The notes beneath the pieces are model-generated. The model searched no databases, was not told the DNA's origin, and saw only the letters and a list, made by a program, of their open reading frames with translations. Positions 1 through 11,633 of a DNA stretch of 64,000 bases are shown here, in pieces. The DNA is from Hepsetus odoe (taxonomy: Eukaryota; Chordata; Actinopteri; Characiformes; Hepsetidae), in assembly GCA_017165825.1 (NCBI GenBank), contig CM029368.1, positions 23,575,377 through 23,639,376 of the forward strand, written 5' to 3'. The stretch's first letter is position 1. Each line of letters opens with the position of its first letter. Position numbers and translations under genes: made by a program.

Positions 1-481
1 GATATGGCTAAATCTCTCACCTGTGTCAAATCAGGGAGTGGAGTATGTCCTTTTTTGGAGAATGTTGTGTGGAAGAGATGGAACGGAGAGTAAATTCTCC
101 TTCTTTGCTTGTGCATACCTGATGAGAAGTAAAAATTCCATTTTCCATCACTTACCATCTGTAAAGGAAACCTAATGTCCTTCTTCCTTGTTTGATCTGA
201 CTGCTGAAGTGTTTGAACATGTTTGCCTGAGACAGTGTATTACAGACATAATTATTTGTTGTAAGACATTTCAAGTCTAAGAATGTAAGAATACATTAGG
301 AAATCTTTTCTTCAATGTCCAATTTCTTTTAGACCCATTACAAACCACTGTATAACAATGGCCTGTATAACAATACAAAGATGTCTTGTATTATTGGGCC
401 AGACATTTAGCTTTGCAAGTAAAATTTACTATAATTTGAGTTTTAAGATACTCAAAGTATCAAAGCATAAAAAGAGCTCAA

Positions 482-534
<53 letters not shown>
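1..534 (+). other. 3' end of the intron upstream of the TENT5 exon
   Basis: No coding potential is visible. The stretch is AT-rich and ends in a (CT)n tract followed by ATAG, a splice acceptor directly before the TENT5 reading frame. TENT5 genes carry their N-terminal coding part on an upstream exon, which must lie left of the window. Confidence 0.6.
484..530 (+). repeat. (CT)n microsatellite acting as polypyrimidine tract
   Basis: About 23 uninterrupted CT units end 4 bp before the exon. The tract sits exactly where a splice-acceptor polypyrimidine tract is expected, with the acceptor AG at 533-534. Confidence 0.9.
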
Positions 535-535
<1 letters not shown>

Positions 536-1560
536 TGGTAAGGGCCAGATTGGAGGAAAGGGGCGTGGTAGTTCGTGATGTGAAACTTAACGGTTCTGCA
601 GCAAGCCACGTACTCCACCAGGACACAGGCCTAGGCTACAAGGACCTGGACCTGATCTTTGGACTGAGCCTGACAGATGACAAGACATTCCGCCTGGTGA
701 AAGATGTGGTGCTGGACAGCCTCCTGGATTTCCTGCCTGTGGGCGTGAGTCGTGAGCGCATCAGTGCCCTCACACTGAAGGAGGCATACGTGCAGAAGTT
801 GGTGAAAGTGTGCAATGACACGGATCGCTGGAGCCTCATCTCACTGTCCAATAACATGGGCAAAAATGTGGAGCTGAAGTTTGTGGACACGTTGCGGCGG
901 CAGTTTGAATTCAGTGTGGACTCATTCCAGATTGGCCTGGACTCACTGCTGCTGTTTGACCGCTGCTCTGAGACGCCCATGTCTGAGACCTTCCATCCCA
1001 CTGTACTGGGCGAGAGCATGTACGGTGACTTTGAGGAGGCACTGGACCACCTGCGCTCCAAGATCATTGCCACACGAAGTCCCGAGGAGATTCGTGGTGG
1101 GGGCCTACTCAAATATTGTCACCTGCTGGTGCGGGGCTTCCGGCCTGCCTCAGAGGCACAGATGAAGTCTCTGCAGCGCTACATGTGCTCGCGTTTCTTT
1201 ATTGACTTCCCGGACATTGTTGAGCAGCAGAGAAAGCTGGAGGCCTACCTGCAGAATCACTTCAACGGCATGGAGCACAAGCGATATGAGTGCCTGGTGA
1301 CTTTGCGACGCGTGGTTGATGAGAGCACCGTGTGCCTGATGGGCCATGAGCGGCGGCAGACACTTGCGCTCATCTCAGCACTGGCCCTGCGCACTCTGGC
1401 TGAGCAGAATGCCATCCCAGCCCTCTCCAACATCACCTGCTACTACCAGCCCGCACCATATGTGCGCGATGTCAATTTCAGCAACTACTATGTGGCACGT
1501 GTGCACTCCCCCATACCCACCTGTAGCAGTGCCTACCGGACGTGGCTGCCTTGCAGCTGA
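535..1560 (+). CDS. tent5b: TENT5 (FAM46) non-canonical poly(A) polymerase, terminal coding exon, closest to TENT5B
   Basis: This is the 3' coding exon of a terminal nucleotidyltransferase 5 protein, a cytoplasmic poly(A) polymerase that lengthens the tails of selected mRNAs. The frame is open from the splice acceptor at 533-534 (phase 0) to TGA at 1558-1560, 341 codons; GTG at 535 is an exon edge, not a start codon. Visible family hallmarks are LNGSAASHVL with GYKDLDLIF (the nucleotidyltransferase helical turn and the first two catalytic Asp), KNVELKFVD (candidate third Asp), RQFEFSVDSFQI, EEIRGGGLLKYCHLLVRGFRP, YMCSRFFIDFPDI, ESTVCLMGHERRQTL and the C-terminal end TWLPCS. EEAL..HLR, IATRSPEEIRGGG and GVSRE resemble TENT5B most, while the tail around CYYQPAPYV is shared with the A and C paralogues, so family is certain and paralogue is probable. 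No frameshift or lost motif is seen. The N-terminus is outside the window. Confidence 0.9.
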
Positions 1561-3130
1561 GCAACAAATGGCAAAATGATGATGGCAGTTTTTTATGAAA
1601 ATTAAGTTTTTTTTTTTGTCAACTTGATAAATGGCAGAACAAGAACGTTGAGAGTTTTCATCACCTTTCCATAGCACAAATGCTTTGATGAACAATAGGA
1701 CAGGAGAAAATAAAAGCGCAACTTTATTTTTTTGCCAAATCTTCAATCACCCCCTTCTACCCTCACTAAGTTATGAACTGTACATACTGCTGTACTGTAA
1801 AACTGGTTAGAACCATTTTGTGTTGTTTTTATATTCTTTTAAGACTTTTAACATGAAGACTGGACAGTGTACTAAAGAGGAAAGTAGATGAAAAAAACTC
1901 AGAAGAATTTCTCTAGTTTACTCCTTTATGTGTTATCCATGTGTATTTGACATAAAATTTTGTAACTTATAAAAAGCATCTAATTCGTTCTGGAGTTAAC
2001 TTAAAAAGGAAAAAAAAAAACAATTGAAACTGGATTCCAGCTGAGTGTGCCGAAGGCTGTATTCAGTTCTGTCTGTGGTTTCCAACCTCTTATTTGAACT
2101 TCTGAGGACCAAAGATTTTCTAGTTGTAGCTGTGTGAGTGGAATGTTACTTCTGTGATTTCCAAGTGCCTGAACCGACCACAAATAGAAAATGTAAATTT
2201 AAAATTGTGTAATTTTCATCCTTTGTGCTACTGTACAGAATATTTTTTATTTTAAGGGTCAGGGCCTTTCCTTTTTTTCTCTCCTCAGAACTTAAAAAAA
2301 TTAAAAGGTTGAATTCATTGTGGATCCTGTTTCTTGTTTTTATCAGATAGATAAAGACGTTTTTTTTGGCATTTGGTTAGCTTGGGCCTGTACTGAGATA
2401 ACTGCACATACATGATGGGTCAAATGGAAAGAGTAAAGGAGGACTGTACTTTATGTCTGTCTTTCTACTTCTATAGAATAAGTGAAATTTTTTATTTGTG
2501 CCCACTAAACCTGATGCATTGCTCCATACATTGAATTGACAGCCAGAACCCCTCTCTTCTGTAACCATGCAGGTGGTCTAGCATGCCCATCTTTTATGAA
2601 ATGAATGTGAGGTTAATTTCTGTTCAGTAAGGTCAGGAAAACAAAAGCTGGATGCCATTAGGCATGGGAGAGTATGGGTGATTGACTGCAACCCATAGTC
2701 AGTACGGTTCTAGCTGGTTGTGGCAAGAATGACACAAAACACTCCAAAGGGCAAATAGTGTATAGTTTTAACAAAACCAGTACAGGTATGTGTTTAATTA
2801 GATTGTCTTTCATAGCTATTTATCAAACATTAACTTGTAGGTAGTCTTTATAAATGTGGGCATGTCATCTGTAGTCTTTAAGTGCAGAGTTGAGAGTTGA
2901 GAGATTAACAAGTTGACTGAAGTGTGTCCTGTCTGAAGAGGAGAGAGCTGCCCATTGTTGTTACATCTCATTTTAAAACTTTCTGTTCAATTTGTCTTGC
3001 ATGATTAAACTTGCATGATGGATGTGCCAATAGAAATGGTCTAAGAAATTGCATGGAATAAATTTCCTTTAAAATAACATTAATAACAATAACATTTACA
3101 TCTGTAAGAATAAACCTTTGCTTCACCTTT
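1561..3130 (+). other. Probable 3' UTR and downstream flank of the TENT5 gene
   Basis: Non-coding, T/A-rich sequence directly after the stop codon with several ATTTA motifs. Canonical AATAAA hexamers lie at 1709-1714, 3057-3062 and 3109-3114, so short and long 3' UTR forms are possible. Long 3' UTRs are usual in this family. Where the mRNA ends is inference. Confidence 0.45.
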
Positions 3131-4639
3131 TAAAATGGAGATATAAATGGAAATAAGTTTCCTTCTCGCACCAGCATTGAGTTGCTTTTGCTGGCTGAGC
3201 TGCTTGTTTTGTAGTTTATTGAAAGAAGAGCAGCTGCTTTGGGGCTAATGGATCTGCATGACTTAGATACACTCTCAAAATCTCCACATTGTTTTTGCTT
3301 CATGGTTGAGCTATAGGCCGTTATCCAAATGCCTTCTCCATGGTACTTGACGCACCATAGGCTGCTTTGGGAACGCTGTGCCAAACTGTGATGAAGAGAG
3401 GAGTGGAAAATATCAACTCTCACTGTATGGACTTTAAATGGATTGTGTAAGCAGTTCTGGGAGTCTGAAAGCTTCACTTGTCTGCTGTAGAAAGATGGAT
3501 TCCAAACACTCAGCTGACAAGCCAATCTGAGCTACAGTAGCAAATGTGTAGCTTTGCTCTGCTCTGCGGGTCAGTCGTCTGGGCTAAAATGTCATAAATG
3601 TCATTGAAAAATAGAAGGGAAAATGTGAAGCAGTCCAAGAGCTTTTTCACTGGAAAAAAAAACAAAACAAAAAAAGCTAAGTGTGGCCTCCAGGCAGACG
3701 ATGTGTCATCCCTTAAACAAACTGGCAATTTTTGATGGCTTTTTAATTGTAATATGGAATTGAAATTAGCGAGTGGCAGTTAAAAAACATTCACAGAAAT
3801 AGTGCAGCTTATAGTACGCTACAGTAAGCCAAGTGTGACAGGGAGATTTCCTGTGATGTTCATTTAAGGGGCCTCATGGGCTTAGCGAAAAAAGCTTTCC
3901 ATCAGTTATGTGTCAAGATCACACAGACATGCATATATAACTGTGAAAGCCTCTGGGATGCTACTTTTTATCACAAACAAATGGCTCTCCATTTGGAATT
4001 TTTAATCAAAATGTATCATTTATTTTGATGTGCAAAAACAAAAAAACCAAACAAAAAAACCAAACAAAAAAAGGGATTTAAGGTTAACAGTGGCGATGGA
4101 AATTTTACAAAAACACCAGATGTTTCTTTTGGGAGGCAGTCTGTAATCTAAAAGCTGAATAGAAAGCTGTGAGAGTAGAATTATTTTTAATTATCAGAGC
4201 GATGCATCTAAAGGCAACTGTGAAAGAGAAAAGGACTGTTCCCTGTATCAGTGGTTGGTCTTGGAGCTCTACATTTTCCATGCTCCCAACACACCGGATA
4301 CATCTTATTGGCTATTTAATAACCAATTACTAATAATCATTTACTTGTTCCAATCACAAATATCTTTTAAAAAACATCCAAATATTCATTCTACATTCTG
4401 GCAGATTTTAAAGACATGACCAGAGGGCCTTTTACAAACCTCTGTCCCCCAAACTCCCATTGGACACAGCTGACTCAAAGGAAGTTCAAGAGAAACACTA
4501 GCAGAGTTTCCAAACCAACTACATTTGTTTTATGCTCATTTACAGAACTCTGATGTAGATGCTCACTACGGCAATAATAAGTGAACAAATATATCAATGG
4601 GGTAAGTAATATTTACTTAAAGATTCTAAAGAGGAGGGA
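3131..4639. other. Non-coding stretch, nothing recognised
   Basis: AT-rich with short A-rich runs (for example 4036-4073). Open frames here are short and show no family motif. Confidence 0.5.
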
Positions 4640-4870
4640 TTTTTCAAAGTCTGATCTTTTGCTTTCTGAGGATATCAGGGAAATAGTTGTTGATGCTCAT
4701 CAGGCTGGAATAACCTCCACAAAACCAAATATGGAGGAAATTCAAGACCAGCAGGAACGGTCAACAAACAATGGTCACCTCAAGAACAAGGCACGTAATG
4801 GTCCGAAAGGTCCCACAGGAACCCAGGGTCACTTCCTACTGACCAACGTGCAGGACACTGGCCATTATTA
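4640..4870 (+). mobile_element. Very decayed Tc1-like transposase fragment
   Basis: The translation of 4660-4700 reads LSEDIREIVVDAHQAG, which resembles the N-terminal helix of Tc1-type transposases. The following codons keep only short resemblances. No terminal repeats were found. Tentative. Confidence 0.3.
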
Positions 4871-4910
4871 CTATAAATATAAAGTTGTAATAAAGTTCTA
4901 TAGTATTTAA

Positions 4911-5340
4911 ATAGTGTTAAATAGTGTAAATAATATTAAAGTATAGAGTTATGTAGTATTCTATTAATATTATGTAGTGCTCTGATATTATTTAGTTCTA
5001 TGTTCTGACAGCATTATACAGTACAATGTGTTATTCAGTGTTCAGATAGTGGTACACAGAGCACTGATAACATTATCTAGAATTCTAGTAGTTTTATAAA
5101 TTGCTCAGATGTACTATAGATCAGATGTCTGCTGAGCTATAGTATTTGGATAGTGCGGTGTTATTATATACTAATAGTGTTATATAGTGTTTCAGTGGTA
5201 TTATTTAGTGCAATGATAGTGTCAAATAATGTTCTGATAGCATTATAAACTGCTTCGGAAGTTTTGTTCTGCTAGTGCTATATTGTTCTCTGGTAGTGTT
5301 ATATTGTGCTATATATAGTGCTAAGGTGGTTGTATTTTCA
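4911..5340. repeat. Degenerate AT-rich tandem repeat (ATAGTGTT-like units)
   Basis: Words such as atagtgtta, tatagtg and ctgatagt recur every 20-35 bp for more than 400 bp, with substitutions and length changes between copies. This looks like an old minisatellite. Confidence 0.55.
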
Positions 5341-5437
5341 AGCACATCAACAAACAGAGGCATTTGTTTGGATAATTAGCATTGATGTTGATGATGATGT
5401 TGAGATCAGGGCTCTGTGGGGGCCATAAGAATTGATG

Positions 5438-5439
<2 letters not shown>

Positions 5440-5473
<34 letters not shown>

Positions 5474-5484
5474 ATATATATATT
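5440..5484. repeat. (TA)n microsatellite
   Basis: Alternating TA for about 45 bp, interrupted once by a C. Confidence 0.9.
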
Positions 5485-5499
5485 ATAATTAATTTACTT

Positions 5500-5775
5500 T
5501 ATCATTAAGTACTAGTCTAGATCTAGTTCATTGTGCCAAGCTGATTTTTCTACAATATGTCCATCTTGTCTCATTACAATATACCCACTAGTTCTAAAGC
5601 TGTCCATCTATTATATACAGAGTATGCATGACTAGATCTAGTGCAGCATGTCCTGCTATTTTTAATATGTCCAGATATATCTAATTCACCACGTACAGCT
5701 AGTTCTAGTACAGTTGGTCTAATTTTCTCCATTACTGTGTGTCCAGCTTGCTTTAATGCAACATGTTAAGTTCTA
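5500..5775. repeat. Degenerate tandem repeat with ctagttcta and atgtcca words
   Basis: Units of roughly 40-60 bp that pair a CTAGTTCTA-like word with a later (A/G)TGTCCA(G/T)-like word recur about five times. Copies are strongly diverged. Confidence 0.5.
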
Positions 5776-5799
5776 ATGTAGTAGCAGGGGGTAGTCATG

Positions 5800-5918
5800 T
5801 CCAGTGACCAGGGAATGCTTATGGGGGCGGTATCTTGCCCAAGGGTATCTCTGGGTAACCTACTGGTCTGAGATTCAAACTCATGACCATCTGACCTAGT
5901 CCTAGATCCTTGGGCCTA
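5800..5918 (-). mobile_element. SINE fragment, tRNA-derived family A
   Basis: Read on the minus strand it keeps the centre of the same SINE found complete at 6191-6450: degenerate B-box region, CAGTAGGTTACCC and CTTGGGCAAGATACC-like blocks. Both ends are lost. Confidence 0.6.
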
Positions 5919-6190
5919 GTTCTTGGATAATGGACTATTTTGAGAATTAGTCTTTTTCCTAGTCATGATTTTTAAAAGGTATTTTATAACCCTCTATAAA
6001 TATAAAAATTCCTAAATCTGACACTGAATGTTGTTTGATATTATTTATTTATTTCTAAATTTTGTTAAGTTTTGTTATGGTTAGAATGGTTTTTATCCAC
6101 TTTACTGTCTGTACTTTTAACCAGTCTATGCTGCATTGGGACAAGTTTGTAAACCAGTCAGAGGCTGAGTGTATGGAAATTCTATTTATG

Positions 6191-6450
6191 TGGGCAGTGG
6201 TGGACTAGTGGTTAGGGAGTTGCCCCTGCATCGGAAGATTGTGGGTTAGATTCCCTCACCAGTAGGTTGCCCTGAGGTACCCTTGAGCAAGGTACTGTCC
6301 CCATCACTGCTCTCTGGGCACTTTCAATAGCTGCCCACTGCTGCACAGTGTTTGCATGGGTTAAATGCAGAGGTCCAATTTTGTTGTGGTTCACTGTGTG
6401 CTGTGCTGTGACCTCGTAATGACAAGGGTCACTTTCACTTTCACTTTCAC
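6191..6450 (+). mobile_element. Full-length tRNA-derived SINE (family A)
   Basis: The head resembles a tRNA gene, with an A box (TGGACTAGTGG) near 6200 and a B box (GGTTAGATTCC) near 6244. A conserved body follows (CCCTGAGGTACCCTTGAGCAAGG), then a second block (GGGTTAAATGCAGAGG) and a 3' tail of TTTCAC repeats at 6430-6450. This layout is that of vertebrate tRNA SINEs with a LINE-like 3' end. It is the best-preserved copy of its family here. The tRNA-like head is a retroposon promoter, not a tRNA gene. Confidence 0.85.
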
Positions 6451-7359
6451 ATGCAAAGGAATAACAAAAATATTCTACTATCTATAGATCTATACCATTA
6501 GGGCAGCAATCAAAATACAATTCTTAATATAATAAATGCTATGGGTAGACCCCAGATGGCTAAAAATGCGAACAAAGCAGTGAAGTAAAAACCTGGACAA
6601 TGGTTTATTTAAAAATTTAGGAAGAAAATATGTGAGTTAAGAGAGAGCAAGTAGCAAGTTGTGTATAAAACATTAGGAAATGGCAGTACTTTTAGATGAT
6701 GAGGGGTAATTACTCTTGATATGTCAATACAAAAGGGCACTGTGGATTTCAAAGCAGCCATAATTACTGTGCTCTTTTAAAATACTAGAACTTAATCATA
6801 AAACAAGCAAATGAAAAACAAACCACTTCTGATACGATAAGAAACCAATTAATTCATGCGTATACTGCCAAAAGAGCAAACCGACAGGAATAGATGGGCT
6901 CAGAAGCCAGAGTGCCTTGGCAGGCAGTGAGGGAAGTAGTTTGGCTTGGTCTTTCTGTAAACTCTTTATGGGTTTTTGTGACTGATCAGTGTGCAGGAAT
7001 TTTTACTAAGCTATTTGTAGAAGCTGAGGTATTAGTGTGCCAAAAAATGTTGTGTTATACTTTATTTTATTGGTTGGAGGGTTGCTGTAGTAAATGATAA
7101 ATAAATCATATAGATTTTTCCAAGCCATTCTGTTCTTACACAGCTAAACAAGAGAGTGCCCCTAAACACTTATTATTGTAAGGTGCCATATGCCAGTTAC
7201 AAAGAATAACAGTGAAATGGCCTATTGCTCACAGTGCTCTTTTACATGTTGTAGAGAAGCTTTAAATAAAGATTCATTTTAAACATTACTCACTATTCAC
7301 TGTCATAAATAAGGTCCTTATTCATGGATAAGGATGCAAAAAATCTAAAGCTTCAGCCA
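6451..7359. other. Non-coding stretch, nothing recognised
   Basis: AT-rich single-copy-looking sequence without convincing open frames, terminal repeats or RNA-like structure. Confidence 0.5.
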
Positions 7360-8557
7360 TTGGCCATACCATTTAACTGGACAGGAGAAATGAATGATGA
7401 TAATTATCTTTGTATAGGGACACCTATCAATTGGTGGGACTGTTGGATTGTTGGAAGCTGGAAAAATGGGCAAACATGTCAGAATGACTCGGTCGCATCA
7501 CATTATGATGGCTAGACAACTGGTCTTGTGAGGTAGGCCTAGTATGTAGCGTTAGCCCCTGTAAAAAGTGCTCCAAGGAAAGACAACCATTGAACTAGCA
7601 ACAGGTTAATGAGCACAAATACTCAATGGTTCGAGCCCATAGAAGAGCTACTGTGCCAGAAATTACTGAAAGAGTTAATGCTGACAATTATAGAAAGGTT
7701 TAAGTACACTCAATGCTTCACAGGTAGTATATTTTTGGCTACTTAGCCACAGACTGATCGGGGGTTTGAACCCCTTCCCAACAGGTTGCCCTGAGTTACC
7801 CTTGAGCAAGGTGCTGTCCCCATCATGCTCGTCCCTGTGATGGGCTGGTGACCTGTCCAGGGTGTGTCCCCCATCCTTCACCCTGTGTGAGCTGGGTTGG
7901 ACTCCAGCACTCCCCCCGACCCCACTTGGGACAAGCGGCAGAAAATGACATGACAGCCACAAACTGGTAAGAGATGCTCATGCCAACCTCTGTTCATCAT
8001 TGAAAGTAGCTACAATAAGCAGATGAGCATCAGAACTGGACCATAAAACAATTAAAGAAGGTGGCCTGGTATAAATAGATATATAAATCATGTTTTAGTC
8101 CAAATAAGGCAAGCCAGTGTGGCAGTGTGATTCTATAAGTAATGTTCTCCTGGGAATTCTTGGGTCCAGGCATTTAAGTGGAAGTTATTTTGGCAAATAC
8201 TACCTACATAAACATTGTTGCAGATCAAATACCCTGCTGAATGACAGTGGTCAGCAGGAATATGTACCCTGTACATATGTAACCCAAAAACTGTTTAGGG
8301 TTTGAGGCTCCAGGTAAAAGTGTCGACTTGGCCTCCATAATTCAAGGATCTCAGTCCAGTTGAACATCCATGGCATATTTTGGAAAAATTAATCAGATCC
8401 ATGAAAATAACAGTACTAAGAGGATGTGCTGCTGTGGTCTTTGAGGCAGATACAATTGCATTCTTTCAACATTGATGAAATAGAGCTGTTTTGATGTCAC
8501 AAAGGAGGGCTACATAATATTAAGCAGGTGATCTTAATGTTATGACTGATTGGTGTA
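7360..8557 (+). mobile_element. Decayed Tc1/mariner-type transposon carrying a nested SINE
   Basis: Segments translate to transposase-like pieces with many stops and shifts: TNRLMSTNTQWFEPIEELL-like before the SINE (about 7600-7700) and QNWTIKQLKKVAW-like after it (about 8030-8070). The right end at about 8525-8557 reads like a Tc1 terminal repeat (cttaatgttatgactgat). The left boundary is unclear. The SINE at 7745-7962 splits the transposase and so is younger. Confidence 0.6.
7745..7962 (+). mobile_element. Composite SINE (family A body, gatgggctgg...gacaag tail), 5'-truncated
   Basis: The B box GGGTTTGAACCCC is followed by the family A centre, then a different 3' tail containing TGATGGGCTGGTGACCTGTC and GGACAAGCGGCAGAAAATGA. 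The same tail occurs at 49678-49810 and, with a tRNA head, at 56036-56239. The A box is missing. Confidence 0.75.
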
Positions 8558-8599
8558 TGATCAAAAGGTAACTCAGCCACTAGGGATGTACAAGTCAAT

Positions 8600-10430
8600 G
8601 ATTTTCTTTGTGCCAGTCTGTAGCCCGGATAAAGCAAGTGATGGGTAGATGTGTTGTCAAGGAGAGGAATGCAGTAATTTGTGTGATATCTGGACAGAAG
8701 AAGGGGGATAAGAAAATCTGGTGGAGGAACCCAGAAGTCCAGGAGTGTATACAGAAGAAAAGGCTGGTGAAGAAGTGGAAAAGTTAAAAAGATGAAGAAC
8801 GTAGACAGGAGTACAAGTAGATAAGGGCAAAGAAAGCAATGGCAACGGCTAAAGAAATGGTGAATTGCATGAGAGTTTGGACAGTAAGGAGGGAGAAAGG
8901 GATACAGATTGGATTGACAGAGAGATAAAGCTGGCAAAGAACAGGTTAGGGAAATAAAGGATAGCAATGGAAATGTACTCACATGTGAGCAGAGCATATT
9001 GAGCAGATGGAAGGAATATTTTGATGGGCTGATAAATGAAAAGACAGAGAGACATAGAAGATTAGATGATAGGACGATACTAAACCAGGAAGTGCAGCGG
9101 AGATGGAAGTAAGGGCAGCTATGAAGAGGATGAAGAATGGAAAGGCTGTTGATTCAGATGACATACCTGTGGAAGCATGGAGGTATTTAGGAGAGATGGC
9201 AGTTTTTAACCAGATTGTTGAACACAATATTGGAATGGCTGAGGAGTGGAGACAAATACAGAAGTATATAGAAGGTCAGGAAGCATTGTGCCTTTGTGGA
9301 CTTTGTGAAAGCTTAAAAGGATGCCTAGAGAGGAGTGGCAGATTCAGAGTGGTACAGGATATGTATGAGGGAAGTGTGGCAGTGGTGAGGTCTGCAGTAG
9401 GTGTGAAGGGTACATTTAGAGTAGAGGAGGGATAATATCAAGGATCATCGCTGAGCCCATTCTATTTTACAATGGTAATGGACTGGTTGATGGACAAGAG
9501 TATAGAGTCCCCATGGACTATCATGCCTACTGATGACATTGTGATTTGTAGCGAGTTTAGGGAGCATCTTGACAAGAACATGTAAAGGTGAAAATATGCT
9601 CTAGAGAGGAGAGAAATTAAAGTGAGCAGGACAAAGGCAAAATATGTGAATGTGAATGAAAAGGATGGCAGTGGAATGGTTAGGATGCAGGGAGAAGAGG
9701 TGATAAAGGTGGAGGAGTTCAAAAACAACAGAGTAATGGAGAATGTAGAACAGAGGCGAAGTATAGAGTGTAGACAGGCTGGAATGGGTGAAGAGTGGCA
9801 TAAGTGATCTGTGACAAGCAGGTACCACCCAGAGTGAAAGGAAAGGTTTACAGGACAGTAGCGAGACCAGCTATAGGGGTTGGAGACAGTTGTGTTGATG
9901 AAAAGTCAGGTGGCAGAGCTGGAGATGGCAGAGATAAACATGCTGAGATTTGCATCTGTAGTGACAAGGATGGACAAGATTATAAACGAGTATATTACAT
10001 TTATGGCATTTAGCACACTAAAGTGACTTCCATGTGCTAATTACAGGGACAGTCCCCCTGGAGCAACTCAGGGTTAAGGGTCTTACTCAGGGACCCAGTG
10101 GTGGTAGTGCTAGAGGTGGGATTTGAACCTGGGATCTCTTGAGCCATAGGTCCATAGGCAAGCACCCTACCACTAGACAACCACCACCATTTATTAGAAA
10201 GACAAGTTAGAGAAGCAAGATTGCATTCATCTGGACATGTACGGAAAAGAGATAAAGATTATATTGGGAGAAGGATGTTGAGGATGGAGCTACCCTGCAA
10301 AAGAAGAAGGGGAAGGCAAAAGAAGTGGTTTATAGAGAGGGATTAAGAGAGGACATTCAGGCAGTTGGTGAAAGAGGAAGATGCAGAGGACCGGTTTAAG
10401 AAAGGTAAGTTAAGAACGGGTGTAAAGGAT
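8600..10430 (+). mobile_element. Decayed RTE-type LINE, interrupted by a SINE
   Basis: Pieces of one RTE-like endonuclease/reverse transcriptase polyprotein appear in order in shifting frames: the start-region block (gtgccagtctgtagcccgg, about 8610), WWRNPEVQECIQKKR (about 8720), a reverse transcriptase start MEVRAAMKRMKNGKAVDSD at 9103, VVQDMYEGSVAVVRSAVGV (about 9350), and after the SINE RDKDYIGRRMLRMELPC with an RRGRQKKWF-like end (about 10250-10340). Numerous stops and indels make it non-functional. The longest preserved frame is 9103-9435. Confidence 0.8.
9997..10191 (-). mobile_element. SINE (family B, GGCATTTAGCAGACGC type) inside the RTE copy
   Basis: The plus strand begins with the common fish block atttatggcatttagca and ends with a reversed tRNA-like head (gatttgaacctgggat is the B box complement), so the element is on the minus strand. 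RTE protein similarity stops at its left side and resumes at its right side. TATTA flanks both sides and may be a short target duplication. Confidence 0.75.
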
Positions 10431-10750
10431 CCAGCCAAATATGTTACAAATAACATATGCAATGATAATAGATTTTTGCTGCATAACAAACATTTATATC
10501 TCATTTTCAATACATTTTCATTTGTTTTTAAGTAAAGGATTTTTTTTTCACTTTACAAGAAAAAAGTTTTTTTGCATGTGAAACAAAAATGAGCATAGCA
10601 ACAATTCTGTTGTATTTTGCAATAAAACAGGTGTTCAGTCATATTAAGGAAGCTCAACAACAGTAGCAGCCCATTTCTGTTTAGAAAATGCGTAGGAAAT
10701 GGGAAGCCCATTCATAATAAAGTCTTCTTCAGAAGGGAATAGGGGAAGTG

Positions 10751-10851
10751 ACACACATACACATACACACACATGCACATACACATGCACATGCACATGC
10801 ACATACACACACGCACATTCAAACACACTTGCACGCACACACACACACACA
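10751..10851. repeat. Compound CA-rich microsatellite
   Basis: CACATACA, CATGCA and CA units alternate for about 100 bp. Open frames across it are artefacts. Confidence 0.9.
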
Positions 10852-10952
10852 AATCATTTTGCAGCATCAAAAAGCTGGCTGACCTGAGCGTTATTTTAAC
10901 AACCATCTGCAAACATCTGCTGGAATGAAAATACCAGCTTGCTTTCATTTTC

Positions 10953-11002
10953 TGTGTGCCTGTGTGCCTGTATGTGTGTTTGTGTGTGTGTGCATATGTG
11001 TA
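10953..11002. repeat. TG-rich simple repeat
   Basis: Interrupted TG units (tgtgtgcc, tgtatgtgtg) about 100 bp downstream of the CA-rich tract. The two are complementary in composition and could pair. Confidence 0.75.
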
Positions 11003-11596
11003 AGGGAGGGTGAAACCCCTATCCTTCCTGCTTCCTGTGTGCTACTGTGTAGTGAGTGGTCTTCTGAAAGGTTGCTCTGTTTGTCCTCCTTGGGCCCCCA
11101 TATGCCCCTACAGATTTTATGCATATTTATGAGCTCTGACTTTATTCAGACTCTGCTCTGTTAGGCCTTTGGATGTCAAGAGTCATTACTGTCATTTTGC
11201 TGTCTGATTCAATTGCAGTCAAAGTTACATATTTACTTGCTCAAATAGGTGCTTATTAAATTGCCTGCACATTTCCATTTTTTATCAGAAGCTTCTACTT
11301 TGCATACCTGACTTCTCAGTTCATTTTGATAACAAAAAAAGTAAGAAAGTTTTTTTTTATTTATAAAACAAGACCTGACATCATATTAAAGAACAATACA
11401 ATTTCCACCTTTCTGCTACTGATAATGGTGTGGATTGAATGCTTAATCACTTTCCACAAATAAGCATCCTGGCAGGCTAGCTTTGGGGGATGCCATGTTG
11501 CAGATACTGTATGTTCATTATTGCATTACACTGACTGTGGTACTTTACCTGCTTTTATAAAACATATCTATACATAAATGTAACGTATCTATATAT

Positions 11597-11633
11597 ATTA
11601 CATTCATTCTAGTATTACTAGAGTGAATGTAAT
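11597..11633. repeat. Near-perfect 37-bp palindrome
   Basis: Two 18-nt arms (11597-11614 and 11616-11633, outer bases ATTACATTCA and TGAATGTAAT) are complementary except for one pair and are separated by a single base. Confidence 0.8.

Noticed and set aside
429..626. Minus-strand frame with an Arg-Glu repeat
   Set aside because: It is the reverse reading of the (CT)n tract and of the TENT5 exon.
636..1112. 158-codon minus-strand frame inside the TENT5 exon
   Set aside because: Shadow of a conserved coding exon on the other strand.
6191..6270. tRNA gene-like A and B boxes, also at 35320-35354 and 56160-56239
   Set aside because: They are heads of SINE copies: each is followed by a SINE body and tail, and none gives a complete tRNA cloverleaf with an acceptor stem.
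10644..10948. Open frames rich in Cys/Val or His/Thr over the CA/TG tracts, likewise 19624-19939 and 44818-45087
   Set aside because: They are translations of dinucleotide microsatellites and have no other coding signal.
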